A stretch of 64,000 bases of DNA, from contig CM020620.1 of the NCBI GenBank assembly GCA_009829735.1, positions 4,332,299 to 4,396,298 on the forward strand, read 5' to 3'. Source of the DNA: Pyropia yezoensis. Taxonomy: Eukaryota > Rhodophyta > Bangiophyceae > Bangiales > Bangiaceae. Within the stretch, counting starts at the first letter, position 1. Each line of letters starts with the position of its first letter. This document shows positions 22,833-33,842 of this stretch, in pieces. The position numbers and the translations under genes are program-made. The notes under the pieces were generated by a model. The model was not told the origin of the DNA and did not search any database. It saw only the letters and a program-made list of their open reading frames with translations.

Positions 22833-22915
22833 TGTCGTGGCGGCGCGCTCACCGTAGCGGCGGGCTAGCGGCCGGGTTAGCGGCCCGCCGCTGTGGTGAG
22901 AGCGCCGCCACGACA
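22833..22915. repeat. Long GC-rich inverted repeat (hairpin)
   Basis: Arms of about 38 bp start TGTCGTGGCGGCGC and end with its complement GCGCCGCCACGACA, separated by a few bases around GGCCGGG. By eye over 85% of arm positions pair. It could be a foldback element, a hairpin RNA or a cruciform. Confidence 0.8.
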
Positions 22916-23284
22916 CTGTTGGCACGGCGTCTTCAAAGAGCAGAGGCAGCGCTCCACCACCACTGCCGTCGCCACCCGCTGCCGCTACAGCCGTCACAAG
23001 GGCCACCGACGCCTCCACCGCCACCGCCATCACCGCCGCCACCGCCAAGCACCACTGCTCCACGACGGCCGGTGGCCGAGGTAGAACCCCCTCGTCGGCG
23101 TGGCGGTCATATTTACAGTACTGCTTTCAACAATCCCCGAAAGTGTCAAGAATGATGAAAACTGCAACAGCTCTTCAGAACTGTTCAATCTCGGCCTGTT
23201 CTGCAAGGCCCGGTGGGACTCACAGCTCACAGCCACTGGGCCAAGACTACTGTGCTTGCGTGGACCCGGACGGCATTACTCTGA

Positions 23285-23625
23285 GAGCATGTCTATCGGA
23301 GGAGCTAAAACCCAAACCCATCCAGCTACTATTTTTAGTGATAGCTCAGAGCATGTCTATCGGGCTGAGCCATATTCTGACCTTCCCCAGACTTGCTTGG
23401 GACATCGCAGTCCACTTATTTTTGTAGAAGACCCCGGATTGTCGGGCGCTGAGTGGTCAGCGTGGCTTGGGGTTCTGCACAATTGCACCTGTCGTCCATC
23501 AGCTCCGAACAGAAGTTGTGTCACCATCGCTCATTCCTCAGATGGAGGCACGTGATTGGCTTGGCTATTCCTTGACGCAAGATAGCTCTGACCTATCCTC
23601 TGAGCTCACACCGATAGACATGCTC
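23285..23625. mobile_element. MITE, PIF/Harbinger-like, 341 bp
   Basis: The ends are perfect 15-bp inverted repeats, GAGCATGTCTATCGG at 23285-23299 and CCGATAGACATGCTC at 23611-23625. They are flanked on both sides by the trinucleotide TGA (23282-23284 and 23626-23628), a 3-bp target-site duplication. The size, the 3-bp duplication and a TIR opening GAGCAT fit PIF/Harbinger-derived MITEs. A direct copy of the left TIR at 23349-23363 suggests nesting or an internal duplication. There is no coding capacity, so it depends on a transposase elsewhere. Confidence 0.7.
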
Positions 23626-24975
23626 TGAACGGTAGTCATCCAATCTTTGTACACTCAATCTCGAATGCCGAGATTTCGTCTTTCAGCGACCGTTTTGTGT
23701 GACTTTTCTTAGCGGTCACTCCTTCCATGGACTGGCGCACTCAGCGAGCCGGTTCGGGGCCACTGAAGATTATTTTTAGTCGAACCACAGGCTGTGAATT
23801 TAGACGTCCGAGGATGAGCATGCATGACGGTGCACCGTCATGGCTTGAGCATGGAGCAGAACAGCCAGTTGAATCAAATATGAAAGTACAATTTATGTTT
23901 AAGAAGTCTTCCAGTTATCCACATACCTACGGGTTCGGAAAGCTCCCACTGTGTGCGAGAGGCTATGCCTGACCTGGCCGTGCAAGGCAGTCCTGGCCCG
24001 ACTGTATCGGTTGTTTGGCCGTTCGGAGTCACTCCGACGGAGTGTCGGCAGGTCGCGAGGTGGTGTTTGACGCAGCCGGGCCGGGCACGCACACGGCAAC
24101 GCAGCGAGGCCAACACCTTTCTGAGCCAAGCCAGATTGTTTCACAAGACACGTGTCAAGAATGGAAACGAACCGCAGGCCTGCAAGGAGCCGCCACGGCT
24201 GCACGTGATTGGCCCGGGCAGGGTGCCAGCGAGCGCGACTGGCTGGTTTCGTCCACCCCCGTTGTGGAGAGGGAAAGCGTGGCTGCCGCCTGCAATTCGC
24301 CTGGCAAGGAGGCAACTAGCAGCACTCCCCCGACTGCTTCCGCTGCCAGCGCGACCTGTGCGTGGCGGCCGGGAGCCTCCTCTCACCTCGACCAGTTGGG
24401 GGGTCGTGTACCTAACCTTGGGTAATGAATCAGATTGGTGACGTTCTTGTTCTCGATTGGGTAACGTCTGTGCAGAGAGGGGGGGGTCGCGCAGCCAACG
24501 CCCCCCCCATTTCGTGCCAGCAGAGGACCCAAGCAACGCCAGCGCCGCCAGGCTCGGGCCCACCCGCGCGTCCGTGCGGGCCCTCACGCCACACGCCTGT
24601 GGAGCGCCCACGCGGGGGAGGGTCTCATATTTGGGGGTGCGACGGCTGCTCGACGTGCCAGCGTGCGGTGAGCAAGGCGTGCGCGGGGGCCCGCGTGCAG
24701 GGTGGAGTGACCGTGTACTCTGCCCTTCACCCGCGCCCCTGCACCTTGTGTTGTGGACGTCCCCTCCCCGCGTCTACTTCCGCGTCTCTACTCCCTGCAA
24801 CTCTGCCGTCTGGTGTTAGCCGTCTGTAGCGGCCTTGCTCCCTTGCTCTGCTCGATCGACCCTCTGTCGTCCTCTTTCTCTCGGCCGGAGGAAGCTAAGA
24901 CGCTGCTTGATCCACTTTGGTCGTACCGCCTCCACGCGCTACCCGCTCGGCCACTTTCCCCCCTGGGGCCTCACC

Positions 24976-26209
24976 ATGGCTGAGAACCAGTCGAGCGACT
25001 CGACTGCGAATGCGAACGCCCCAAGGGTGCTCTGCTCCAAGGGCTGTGGTTTTTTCGGGTATGCTTGCTTCTGTTTGTGGGGGCCTTTAGTCTGGGCATG
25101 CCCGCTTCAGTCCTGCCTGTTTTCTCTCGCCGGACGCGCGAGCGCTTTTGGCTGGTAGTTGGGCGGTGGCGGTTGTTGCTCTGTCGTGAGGCAGAAGATT
25201 ACGTGGATGATGGGCGATGCGCTGGGTGCGCGCGAGTTTTCTCGATCTGTCCAGCTCAGCCCTCTCGTGTTCCTGCTCTTTTTGCTTTGCTGATGTGCAC
25301 TGTCTCACTCACCTTTCACCGCCTTGTTCCCCCGACTGTCGTTCTGGTCCCCGAACTATTGTGTGATGTGTGATCTGCGCTTGGTTTCGCATGCTTATTC
25401 CTTGCCGTACGTTTAGGACGCCTTCCACGCTGAACATGTGCTCGACTTGCTTCCGGGACCACCAGAAGCACGAGAACCCGCAGAATGGTGCTGAAACGGC
25501 AGCGTCCACCATGGCGGCGGCTGCAGCAGCCGCAGCGGCATCCATCGCTGCAGCGTCGGTTGCTGTGAAGTCTGCTTCGCCGCCGTCCCGCCTTTCCGAT
25601 GCCAGCGCGCCCCAGCTGCTTCTGCCCCCAAACGTGGCTAGTGCCCATCAACTCCTGCGCCCCACTACCCCACCACCCACCGCGACCAACCTTGCAGAAG
25701 CGGTAGCGGCTGTGGAAGCTGCCTCCGCCGGTTCGCTGGAGGCCTCCACGGCGGCAGCTGCGGCGACTATGACAGGCTCACCCCAGCGGTTTTCGGCCAT
25801 GACGGCGGCGGCTCCAACGACGCCGCCTGCAATTTTGCACTTGCCTACCTCGGCAACGCAGATTGTGGCGCCCCCATCCCCGCCGGCACTCAAGCGCAAG
25901 GCGTCGTACCCGAGGGCGGACGAGGACATGGCCACCCCGTCTGAGGCGGGCACAGCCTCCACTGCCGCCCCTGCGGACGAGGTGCCTGACCTTCCGGCAC
26001 GCAAGGTGCAGAAGGACAAGAGGCGGTGCTTCTCTTGCCGGAAAAAGGTGGGCCTGACGGCTCTGCCGTGCCGGTGCGGCTACGTGTACTGTGGCGCGCA
26101 CCGGATGGCGACAGACCACAACTGTGACTTTGACTACAAGACCCATGCTCGGACGGTGTTGGCGGGGGCGAACCCGCTTGTTGCGGCAGTCAAGGTGAAC
26201 AAGATCTAG
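24976..26209 (+). CDS. A20/AN1 zinc-finger stress-associated protein (2 exons)
   Basis: Exons 24976-25058 and 25417-26209 (291 residues); the donor is GG|GTATGC and the acceptor GTTTAG|GAC. The intron splits an A20 finger: CSKGCGFFG|TPSTLNMCSTCFRDHQ gives the C-x3-C-x(~11)-C-x2-C spacing. A long Ala/Pro/Ser-rich linker with a basic KRKASYPR patch leads to a C-terminal AN1 finger (CFSCRKKVGLTALPCRCGYVYCGAHRMATDHNCDFDYKTHAR) containing all expected Cys/His ligands. A20+AN1 proteins are the plant/protist SAP family, linked to ubiquitin binding and stress signalling. The linker is much longer than in land-plant SAPs. Confidence 0.92.
25059..25416 (+). other. Intron of the A20/AN1 gene
   Basis: 358 bp, GTATGC...TTTAG, phase 2, splitting the A20 finger. 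It is T/G-rich relative to the exons. Confidence 0.9.
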
Positions 26210-27193
26210 CGGGTCCGCCGCCGCCTGCTCTGCACACGGTGGGGGTGCTTGTTGCGGTCACCGGTTTTTGGGAGGCCTGTGGGGACCCGGTTGGCCCTTC
26301 CCCGGCTGCTTTTTGTGACTGTGCCATCGGTCTCGGTGGATGTATGGATTGCTGCCGGTGGTGGATGCCCTGCGTCTTGCAACTCCCGTTCATGGTTTGC
26401 AGGCCATGGCTGTTGCACCGTCGCTCTGCAATTTCTGCGCACCCACCACGCTCTGCTGCCGACTTGAATCTTGTCGGTGGGTGTGCGAGCCTCTAGCCTC
26501 TGGCGGGGCTTCAGTCTTTGATAGCTTCTTGCGCCTTGTCTGTCCAAGTTGCGTGCTGCTCTGTTGTCAACCTCTGTTGTGTGTGTTGTGTGTCGCCTGG
26601 TCGCCATTTTTTCTTTCTGTTTTTTTTTTTTGGAAACCCTCTTGTTCGTGTAACTGGTGTACTCAGTGAGTTGGCCGCTGCTCCGCAGGTCAACGTCGTA
26701 GCGTACTGTACAGCGCGCCTCAAAATGTCGGTCAAGCAACTGCGTCGTGCGGTGAGGTGACGAGCGAGGCACGCGGTTGGTGTCGGAGACAACAGCCCCT
26801 CAGGCAGACGGTCCTTAGAAACAGACAGCCGAGCATGGCCGCAGCGACACAAGCGCTGGCAGACCAGCTTGAAAGAACTGCGACTCCTTGAACGGGGCAG
26901 GCCGCGCCGGTGCGCGCTTCCCCTCCCGACCGCACTGATGCTGCGAAAGCTGACTGGTACCCGTGACGACGGGGACCGACCGCCAGCGCCGAGAGGCAAC
27001 TGCTTGACACAAGAGCTCCAGACACGAAGCGGTGGCCGCTCCACGGCGCACGGGGGTGCAACACCGCAGCCGCCCCGCGCCGGAGTAACTTCTCTGATCG
27101 GCGTCGTGGAGCTCCACCCACTCCCATCGCCAACCCACCCCCCACTCAACCCAGCGTTTCCCACCACCACCCCCATGTCAGTTGCCCTCTTCA
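26210..27193. other. Intergenic region
   Basis: It holds 3' flanks of the A20/AN1 gene (plus) and of the small acidic ORF (minus). A T-run (TTTTTTTTTTTTGG) lies near 26621-26632 and GTACTGTACAG near 26702. No coding signal. Confidence 0.4.
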
Positions 27194-27706
27194 TCAGCCC
27201 AGCGGGTCCAGCGCCGCTGCCCAGGCTTCCTCATCATTGGCGTCAGGCGCTGCCGCTTCGCCCTCTTCATCTCCCCCCGTACCGTCCCTGCCCGGTGTGG
27301 GGTGCGCCCCTCCCTCATTCTCCTCCCCTCCTGCCCCGTCCACCACTTTGCCACGGCGCCGCACCGACCGGCGGCGTCCCCGCCCCTTTCGGCGCTCCCA
27401 ACCCCCATCGAGCACCACCCGCAGCGGCTCGTCGAGGCTCAACACCCGCCGCCCGCCAAGGGCGGGTGGTGGGGGTGGCGGCGGTGGCGGCGACGAGGCC
27501 ACCACATCCCCATCCCCGCCGGGCGGGTCGTCACCGGCAACGACGGCCAGCAACGACGCGCGGGTGCGAGGGATGGAGGTGCCGTCAGAGAGCGCCAGAA
27601 GAGCCAGGTGGGCTGCGTCGTGGAGGGCGGCAGCGGCTTCGCGACGCGCCTCGGCAGTCTCAAAGTCTTGTTCCTCCCACTCATTATCCAAGGTGGAAGC
27701 GTCCAT
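27194..27706 (-). CDS. Small acidic hypothetical protein
   Basis: 170 residues starting MDASTLDNEWEEQDFETAEARREAAAALHDAAHLALLALSDG, an amphipathic helical N-terminus. A Pro-run, a basic patch (RRKGRGRRRSVRRRGK) and an acidic C-terminus (DEEGEAAAPDANDEEAWAAALDPLG) follow. The patterned N-terminus and the acidic/basic blocks argue for a real gene rather than a chance frame, but I recognise no family. The frame is open further upstream, so an upstream start or exon is possible. Confidence 0.4.
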   Translation of the reverse strand: MDASTLDNEWEEQDFETAEARREAAAALHDAAHLALLALSDGTSIPRTRASLLAVVAGDDPPGGDGDVVASSPPPPPPPPPALGGRRVLSLDEPLRVVLDGGWERRKGRGRRRSVRRRGKVVDGAGGEENEGGAHPTPGRDGTGGDEEGEAAAPDANDEEAWAAALDPLG

Positions 27707-28047
27707 GGCAGTGGAAGGCGGGGGAAGAAGGAGGAATGCAAGCAAAGGGGGGAGAGCAGTATGACCGGGTGTGTAGGGTGAGGAAAATACCTCGCCCACC
27801 GCTACAGACGCCACAAGATACGAAACAGAGAGGAGCGCGACGTGTCCCGGAGGTTGCACGTGGGTAACTATCGGTTAAACCCCTCCGGGAAACATCCGAC
27901 TCATCCTGGGAAAGGTCCCCGGGAAAAGCCGGCGTCTAACCTACTAGTGAACGGCCGACAATTACCCATAATTGGCTCGTCGGCGAAAAAGGGGGCGGCT
28001 AACGCACCCCGTGGTAGGTGAGGGTCACGGGCAAGATGTGCGCTGTC
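27707..28047. other. Short intergenic stretch right of the Fanzor stop
   Basis: It includes AT-richer sequence with small repeated motifs (CGGGAAA at 27887 and 27931). It may hold the downstream end of a Fanzor-carrying transposon, but no inverted repeat could be matched by eye. Confidence 0.3.
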
Positions 28048-31000
28048 TTAGCGTCTTGCAGTGTCCACCAGACCACGGGGCGCGCCTGTCGCCCCCGTCT
28101 CCGCCCGACGTACCCCGTCCATGGCACTGCCGGCCGCCGCCACCTGTTCCCCACCAGGAGCACCGCGTCGCGTCGTACAGGACGCCGCCGTCGCGTCGCC
28201 GTCGACAACCCCCCTACCGCCACCGCCACCGCCACCGCCACCGCCACCGCCACCGCCACCGCCACCGTCGACGACAGTGTCCACTGCAGCGAGTACGGGC
28301 CATACATCGACCCGCGAAGTCGCACGGGTGCGACGCACAGGCGGGACGGGAACACCACTGGGAGGACGCTTGGTCGTCCAGGCCCACCTCATACCAAACG
28401 GGCGCTTGAAAGGCCACACGTTGGTACCCGTGAGACGACGAGCGGCCACCCACGCAATGTTGCGGGCCGCAACGTCGTCCCGATTGCGAATCACGGGCGG
28501 GTGTGGCGCTGGGTGACCGGGGCCTTGTGGGGCCGCGAGAGAGCACGTGTAGCAGCCCTTGGCCACCCACTCGCTCAGCCGCCTCGGGTCGGCATAGACG
28601 GCGCGGTCCTCGACGGCACAGGCGGCTAGCGCGGCCGCGCGCCACGCCACAGCAGCAGCACGGGCAGTGGCTCGGACGGCCGCCCGGTAGGCGTCGGGGT
28701 CTGGCCCTCGGCGCGTCACGTGGGTAGCAGAGGGGAGGGCCCGCTTTGGCCGCCCCCGACGCGACCCAGCCGCCATCCGCACACGCCGTGTCGACGGCAG
28801 AGGGCCGGCCGGCGGCCCATTCAGCTCTCTTGGAATCTTGGGGGGGGAGTTGCCCGTCGGGTAGATGAGCACCATCTTGTCGTGACACTCTGAGCACGCC
28901 TGGCTGGTGTTGAACTCGTCCTGGTCGACAAACCAGCACAGCCGTCGGAGGTGGCGGCGGAGCCAGGCGTCCCCCCCGCGCACGCGCGCGGTGCCCATGG
29001 CCACGACGACCGCGCCGCCGCCACGGACCTGGCGAAGGAGGCCGCCGGTCAGGTCCCGCGCCCCCGAGGCAGCAAAGCGGCCGCGTTGGATGGCCTTGCG
29101 CACACGCGCCGTCCGCAGGTGTCGCGTGGCTTGCGCGCCAAATCGCTGGCCGTACGCGGCCGTGTCGCGACGGGTGGCCCACTCGAGCGTTGCCTGCAGG
29201 TGCTTGCCGTCGTCGCCGGTACGCATCGTGCCGTGTGCTGCTGCCAAGTCGACGGGTGGTAGGTGGCCAGCGACGCCGCCTCCGTCACCCGCCGCCGCCG
29301 CCACCAGTCCCGCCACCGCCACCGCCACCGGTCCCGCCTCAGTACCGCTGCGTGCCCGCCACTGCTTCCACGCACGGGCCAAAAAGTTACCGCCGCTGGC
29401 CTCGCGAACGTGGGCGGCACTCAGGCTGTAGCGAAGGCCGGGGACGGGTGCCAGTCGACGACAACCCTTGCGCCGGGGCAGCGCGTCCACCCGGTCCAGC
29501 AGCGGCGCGTCTGGGGTGGTGCCGCTGGCACTGTTGCCCGCCGCGGCAGTGGGGTCCACCAGCCACCGTGCCACCTTTCCCGCCTTGTGACGGGGCACAG
29601 TCCACCGGGACAGGCGCGTGCGTCGCAGCACACGCCGCACCGAGGTGGCGAGCTGGGTGCGGCGGGCCCGTCGGATGGACGCCTGCGGCCCACGCCGCAC
29701 GCGCCCGTGGCCACACCGCCGGGGCTCGCCGTCTGGTAGGTCCTTGCCTCGGGGGGCGTCGTCCCACCCGCCGCTGCCGGAGCCACCGCCGCCGCATCAT
29801 CGTCGCTCCCCTCGGGTGACGACCGCCGCGCTTGTCGCTTGGATCGGCCCCCCCCTGTCCCCGCCCCTGCAGCCGGGGCGCCCGCCGCCGCCCGCTTCCA
29901 AGACCCCCCCGGTGGGTGGCCCTCGGGCGTGGTTGCGGCTGCGGCCACCCCGTCTTGGACGCCCGCCCCACGCAGGAGCGCCACGGCCGCCCGGTTGAGC
30001 GCGTCCAAGCCCATGTGGCGGGACCACGCGGCGCGCATCGCGGCTACAGCGGGGCGGGCTGGGAGGTCTGCCGTCGCCACGCGCTCACCCGGTGCTGCCG
30101 ACAGCACGGCAGACCGCCCCGGGTCTCCGCCGACCATCTGGAGCCACCGGACGCGCGCCAACGGCAGGCCAGCCCGCTCGAGCTGCGTCAGTACCCCCGC
30201 CCGGGACGCAAAGCCTTTGCCGCCGCGGTCCCGCGCACGTCCACCGCCGTCCAGCTTCTTGGACCAGGCCACCGCCCGCGCCTCGGCCTCTGCGGCCGTG
30301 TCGGGTCGAGACAGAAAAAACGTTACCGCCACGCCTTCGGTAGACAGCTGGGAGGCGGCCCGGTTGGCGCGGCCACCGACACCAGCCATGGCGGCCAGCA
30401 CCGCTGCACCGCCCGTTCGCAGCTCTGGCCATGCCCGAAGACTGGGGTGGCCACGCACCCCCACGCCAGTGGCGACCGAAACTGCGCGCAACAGGGCGAG
30501 CGTCCTGTCCGGCACCAGCGTGCCGTGACCGTGGAGCACCGCTCGGGCGCCAGGGATGAGGGCGTACGGGCTCCCCACACCCACATTCAGGACGTGGAGG
30601 AGAAACGGCACGTGCGCCCACCAGCGGCGCTTCTTCACAGGCGTTGCTGGAAAGAGGCCCGCCACAGAGGGTGGCATGGCCGCCCGCATGACGGCCACCC
30701 GTTGCGCCAGCGCCTGGACTAGGTGCTGGGGGACGCCGTCGAGGCCCCGTCGGCCCAGCGTTGCCTTGTCCGCGGTCCCCGCGAGGAAGCGCGCGGCCGC
30801 CCACCGCGTCAGCCGCCGCTCGGTGTCCCAGGCAGAGCCGCCCGCTGGAGCAGCCGTGGCAGCGGGGGGGGTGGCCAGCGCGTCCTTGGCCGCCTTGGCG
30901 CCCAGCTTGCGACACGCCGCGTCCACACACCGCCCGGCGTGGGTGGCCACGATGGTGGCGACGGGCTCCCATCGTGCCGTGTTGTTGCTCGCCGGAAGAT

Positions 31001-32249
31001 ACCGGTCGCACGCAGCTGCCGTCACGGCCATCACCTGCGTCAGGGCGTAGGACAGCGCCTCTGCCAGCAGCGGGTGGGTCGTCGTCACCACACAGCGGGC
31101 GCGCGCCATCCGCGTGTTGGTCCGCCCCTTGTCACACCCCGCACACACGGTGCCCGCCTGCAGGGGACTGCCAGACACACCCTCGCAGCCGCAGGCGTAG
31201 GCCAACCACAGCCAGACGGGCGCCCAGTTCGCGGGCACGGCCCCCGTCCAGTCGGCGTCGTCGGCGGCTGCGTCCGCGACGGTCGACACCAGGCGGCGCA
31301 ATGCCACGTCGAGGACGCGGAGCATGAGGAAGCGGAGCTTGGTAGCCGCCCCAGAGAGGTCCTCCAGCTCTGCTTGCAGCGCCGTCTCCACCGCCGCGCG
31401 CGTGTCGGCGTCGTCCTTGTCGTCCCCAAACACCGCCCTTGCCAGGACGCCCACCGGCACGGTACACGCCCGCGTCTGCCGTCCAGTGCTCTGAAGCGGG
31501 TCCTTGCAGTCGGGGTCGACGCCGCGGTCGTAGGCCGCTGGCACGCCCCCACAGTGCCGCTGCACCGGGCAGGCGGCGTCCCCGCTGCTGTGGCCCCCTC
31601 CCAGGCAGTCGCGACACTTGGACGCGGCCGCCGCCGCTGCCGCCGGGACGGCGGCGGCAGCGGCAGCGGCGGCGGCAGCGGCCGCCGGCCCTGCACCAGC
31701 CGGGGCCTTGCAAGAGGTGACCTTGTGCCCGGGCTCGCCACATCCGCTACACTTTTGCGTCCGCCCCTTGCGGGCGGGCGGTGCGTCAGTGGCAGCCTCG
31801 CGCCGGGGCAAGCCCGCGGCGGCCACGCCAATCAGCCCAGCGGCCGTCTTGGCGCGTGCGGCGAGCTCCACCTCGGCCTCGCTTGGCGCCGCCCGACCAC
31901 CACAGTACACGCTGACCGCCTGTGCCGCGCCTGTGATGGCCGCGACGAGGTCCTCGCCGGCGCCGTCGAGGGGGCCCGCCGCCTCCTCATCCTTGGCCGC
32001 CTGCTGCAACTGCGCGACGGCGGCAAACCAGTCGGCCGACGAGGCCGCGTCGCCCCCGTGGGGTGCAGACACGCCCTGCAGGCGGCTCAGGTTGGCGGCG
32101 AGCACCGCCCGCTTGAGCGTCACCACGTTGCGTGCGTCTTGAACGTACGCCTGCTCTTGTGCCGGGTCCCACTCCTCGTCTGAGGTGGTGTCGCCGTCCA
32201 GCCCGTCGACGCCAATGTCTTGGTCGCTGCCGTCGTCATCATCGTTCAT
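28048..32249 (-). CDS. Fanzor-type (eukaryotic TnpB-like) RNA-guided nuclease with zinc knuckles
   Basis: Coding runs from ATG at 32249 (MNDDDDGSDQ) to about 28048. The N-terminal part has a CCHC knuckle (CSGCGEPGHKVTSC) and a related C-x2-C-x4-H-x6-C motif, then a long helical region. RuvC-I is VGGDPGR (Asp codon at 30123-30125). RuvC-II is VVVAMGTARV, without the usual Glu; instead DQDEFNTSQACSEC supplies Glu (28915-28917) just before the zinc ribbon, the rearranged site known from Fanzors. The ribbon's second pair is CYTC after a ~100-residue insertion, then RuvC-III NRDDVAARNI (28459-28488). The first and second halves lie in different frames, switching near 29755 at a C-run; a sequencing error, indel or unseen intron is possible. 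Fanzors cut DNA guided by an RNA from their own transposon end. A (GGCGGT)n tract extends the C-terminus. Confidence 0.85.
28211..28268. repeat. Hexamer microsatellite (CCGCCA)n
   Basis: About nine copies of CCGCCA inside the Fanzor C-terminal frame, encoding a poly-Gly run on the minus strand. Confidence 0.9.
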
Positions 32250-33007
32250 CGTGAATCCGGGGCGGGGGGGGGGGGGGGGGGGGGGGGGGAGGGGGGGGGG
32301 GGGGGGGGGGGGGGCGGAGGCGGATGAGCGGGTTGTGTGTGTGGGAACGACTGTGAGGAGGGTGGGTGGGAGGGATTGTCGACGGTGGCTGACGGGGTTG
32401 GCAAAGATGGGGAACCTCGGGGCACCACCTACCGCCCTATTTATTGTCTGGCAAGGCACCATCCGGGCCGGGGTCCTCACTCGATGCTGTACGCGTGCTG
32501 TAGACGCTGGCGATGGGCTGCACGGGCCGTCAGGAGGCCGGCGGTCCAGGTCCTCCCAACCCCCTCCCGCCCCCCCCTCCCCCCCCGCCGCCCGCCCCCC
32601 GCCACCCCCCAACCGACGCTACCTCTCGGGCAGGGGGCAGAGCGGAGGATGCTCGCACCGCCACGTGCCCCTGTGGGCTGTCTCGTGGCCTTAGCTCGCC
32701 GCCCCGGAAATGAAAGGTCCTTCTCATCTCCGCGGCACCCGTGGCCGACTGTGGCTGCCGTGAGAGTGTCCTGTGGCGCGGCGGCGGCGGCGGTGGCGGT
32801 GGTGGGGCTGGCGGTGGTGGTGTGGCGGCGGCGGTGGTGGTGATGGGGTTGGTGGCCCAATTGCAGACCGCGCATAGACGCTGTGCTCATGGCAGCCGCC
32901 AGTACCGCGACGGTGGGTGCGGGACGGAGTGCACCGCATGCACTGTGGCATTTGAGCCGACTGACACGCCAGCATCCGTGCGGCTCGCCCAACCATGGCG
33001 AGCGAGC

Positions 33008-33008
33008 G

Positions 33009-33070
<62 letters not shown>
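33008..33070 (+). repeat. Poly-C run, 63 nt
   Basis: Unbroken C homopolymer, the longest in the window; the complementary strand is poly-G. Its true length may be misassembled. Confidence 0.95.
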
Positions 33071-33073
<3 letters not shown>

Positions 33074-33593
33074 CGACGGCACGTATTGGGAGAGTGACCG
33101 CCACCGTGCTGTGGGGCAATAGCAACACTGCAATTGAACCCACCCTCGGCACTGCCTGCTCGCCACGGTGCATGTGGAGCGGCGTGCCGGGACGCGGGCA
33201 CCCAGCCTTTTGGTGCTTCCGGTAGGCCCCGTCCGTTTGCAATGCACTACGAGCACCGTTTGGGAAAAATGTCATCCTGGACGTCTTGGTGGGGGGGGAG
33301 GGGGGGGAGTCGTGCACCTCAAACCCACCGCCACAGACGGCATTGCCATGCTGCGAGCTCACCGCGCGGTGCATCCAAATGGCCTGCCACCAGCACACGA
33401 CACCGCGCGGGCCGCGTGGACCTACGGCTCTCGTCAGACCCGGGGGGCGCCGAGGGAAGCGACTGACCTGACCTGCCTGTGGCTGAACGTGCGGCCGACG
33501 GATGAGAGCACCCATCCCCGGACACCCACGGCACCGTCCAATTCAACATCATCTCGCGCCGCCGCCCAAATCCCCTCCCCTCCCGTTTGATCC

Positions 33594-33842
33594 GCGTCGG
33601 TGTCAGCAGGTGATCGGGCTCCTCGGAATTCGAAATTCAATTCGTCCCCCCTCCCCCGCCCGTCGCCCTCTCTTTATGGTTTCCCCGCCACTCCCACCCC
33701 GCCCCTCTTGACAAAGACGGCCCTCCCACCCTATCTATTTAGCGTCGGTGTCGGCCGGTGATCGGGCTCCTCGGAATTCGAAATTCAATTCGTGCCCCCT
33801 CCCCCGCCCCTCGCACTCTCTTTATGGTTTCCCCCCCACTCC
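33594..33842. repeat. Direct duplication, period 148 bp
   Basis: GCGTCGGTGTC...GGTGATCGGGCTCCTCGGAATTCGAAATTCAATTCGT occurs at 33594 and again at 33742, followed each time by a similar CCCTCCCCCGCCC...CTCTTTATGGTTTCC tail. The copies differ at only a few positions. Confidence 0.9.

Larger units (their letters stand above)
22134..24975. other. Intergenic region between divergent eIF3h and A20/AN1 genes
   Basis: 2.8 kb with no supportable gene. GC drops at 22370-22450 and 23100-23900. It holds the eIF3h promoter (a TATATAAATA stretch at about 22399), a long imperfect hairpin (22833-22915), a MITE (23285-23625) and, before 24976, a pyrimidine-rich leader for the A20/AN1 gene. Confidence 0.5.

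Noticed and set aside
31500-31800. CCHC zinc knuckles as a sign of a retroelement gag
   Set aside because: They belong to the same frame as a RuvC-I motif; no protease, reverse transcriptase or integrase motif is nearby.
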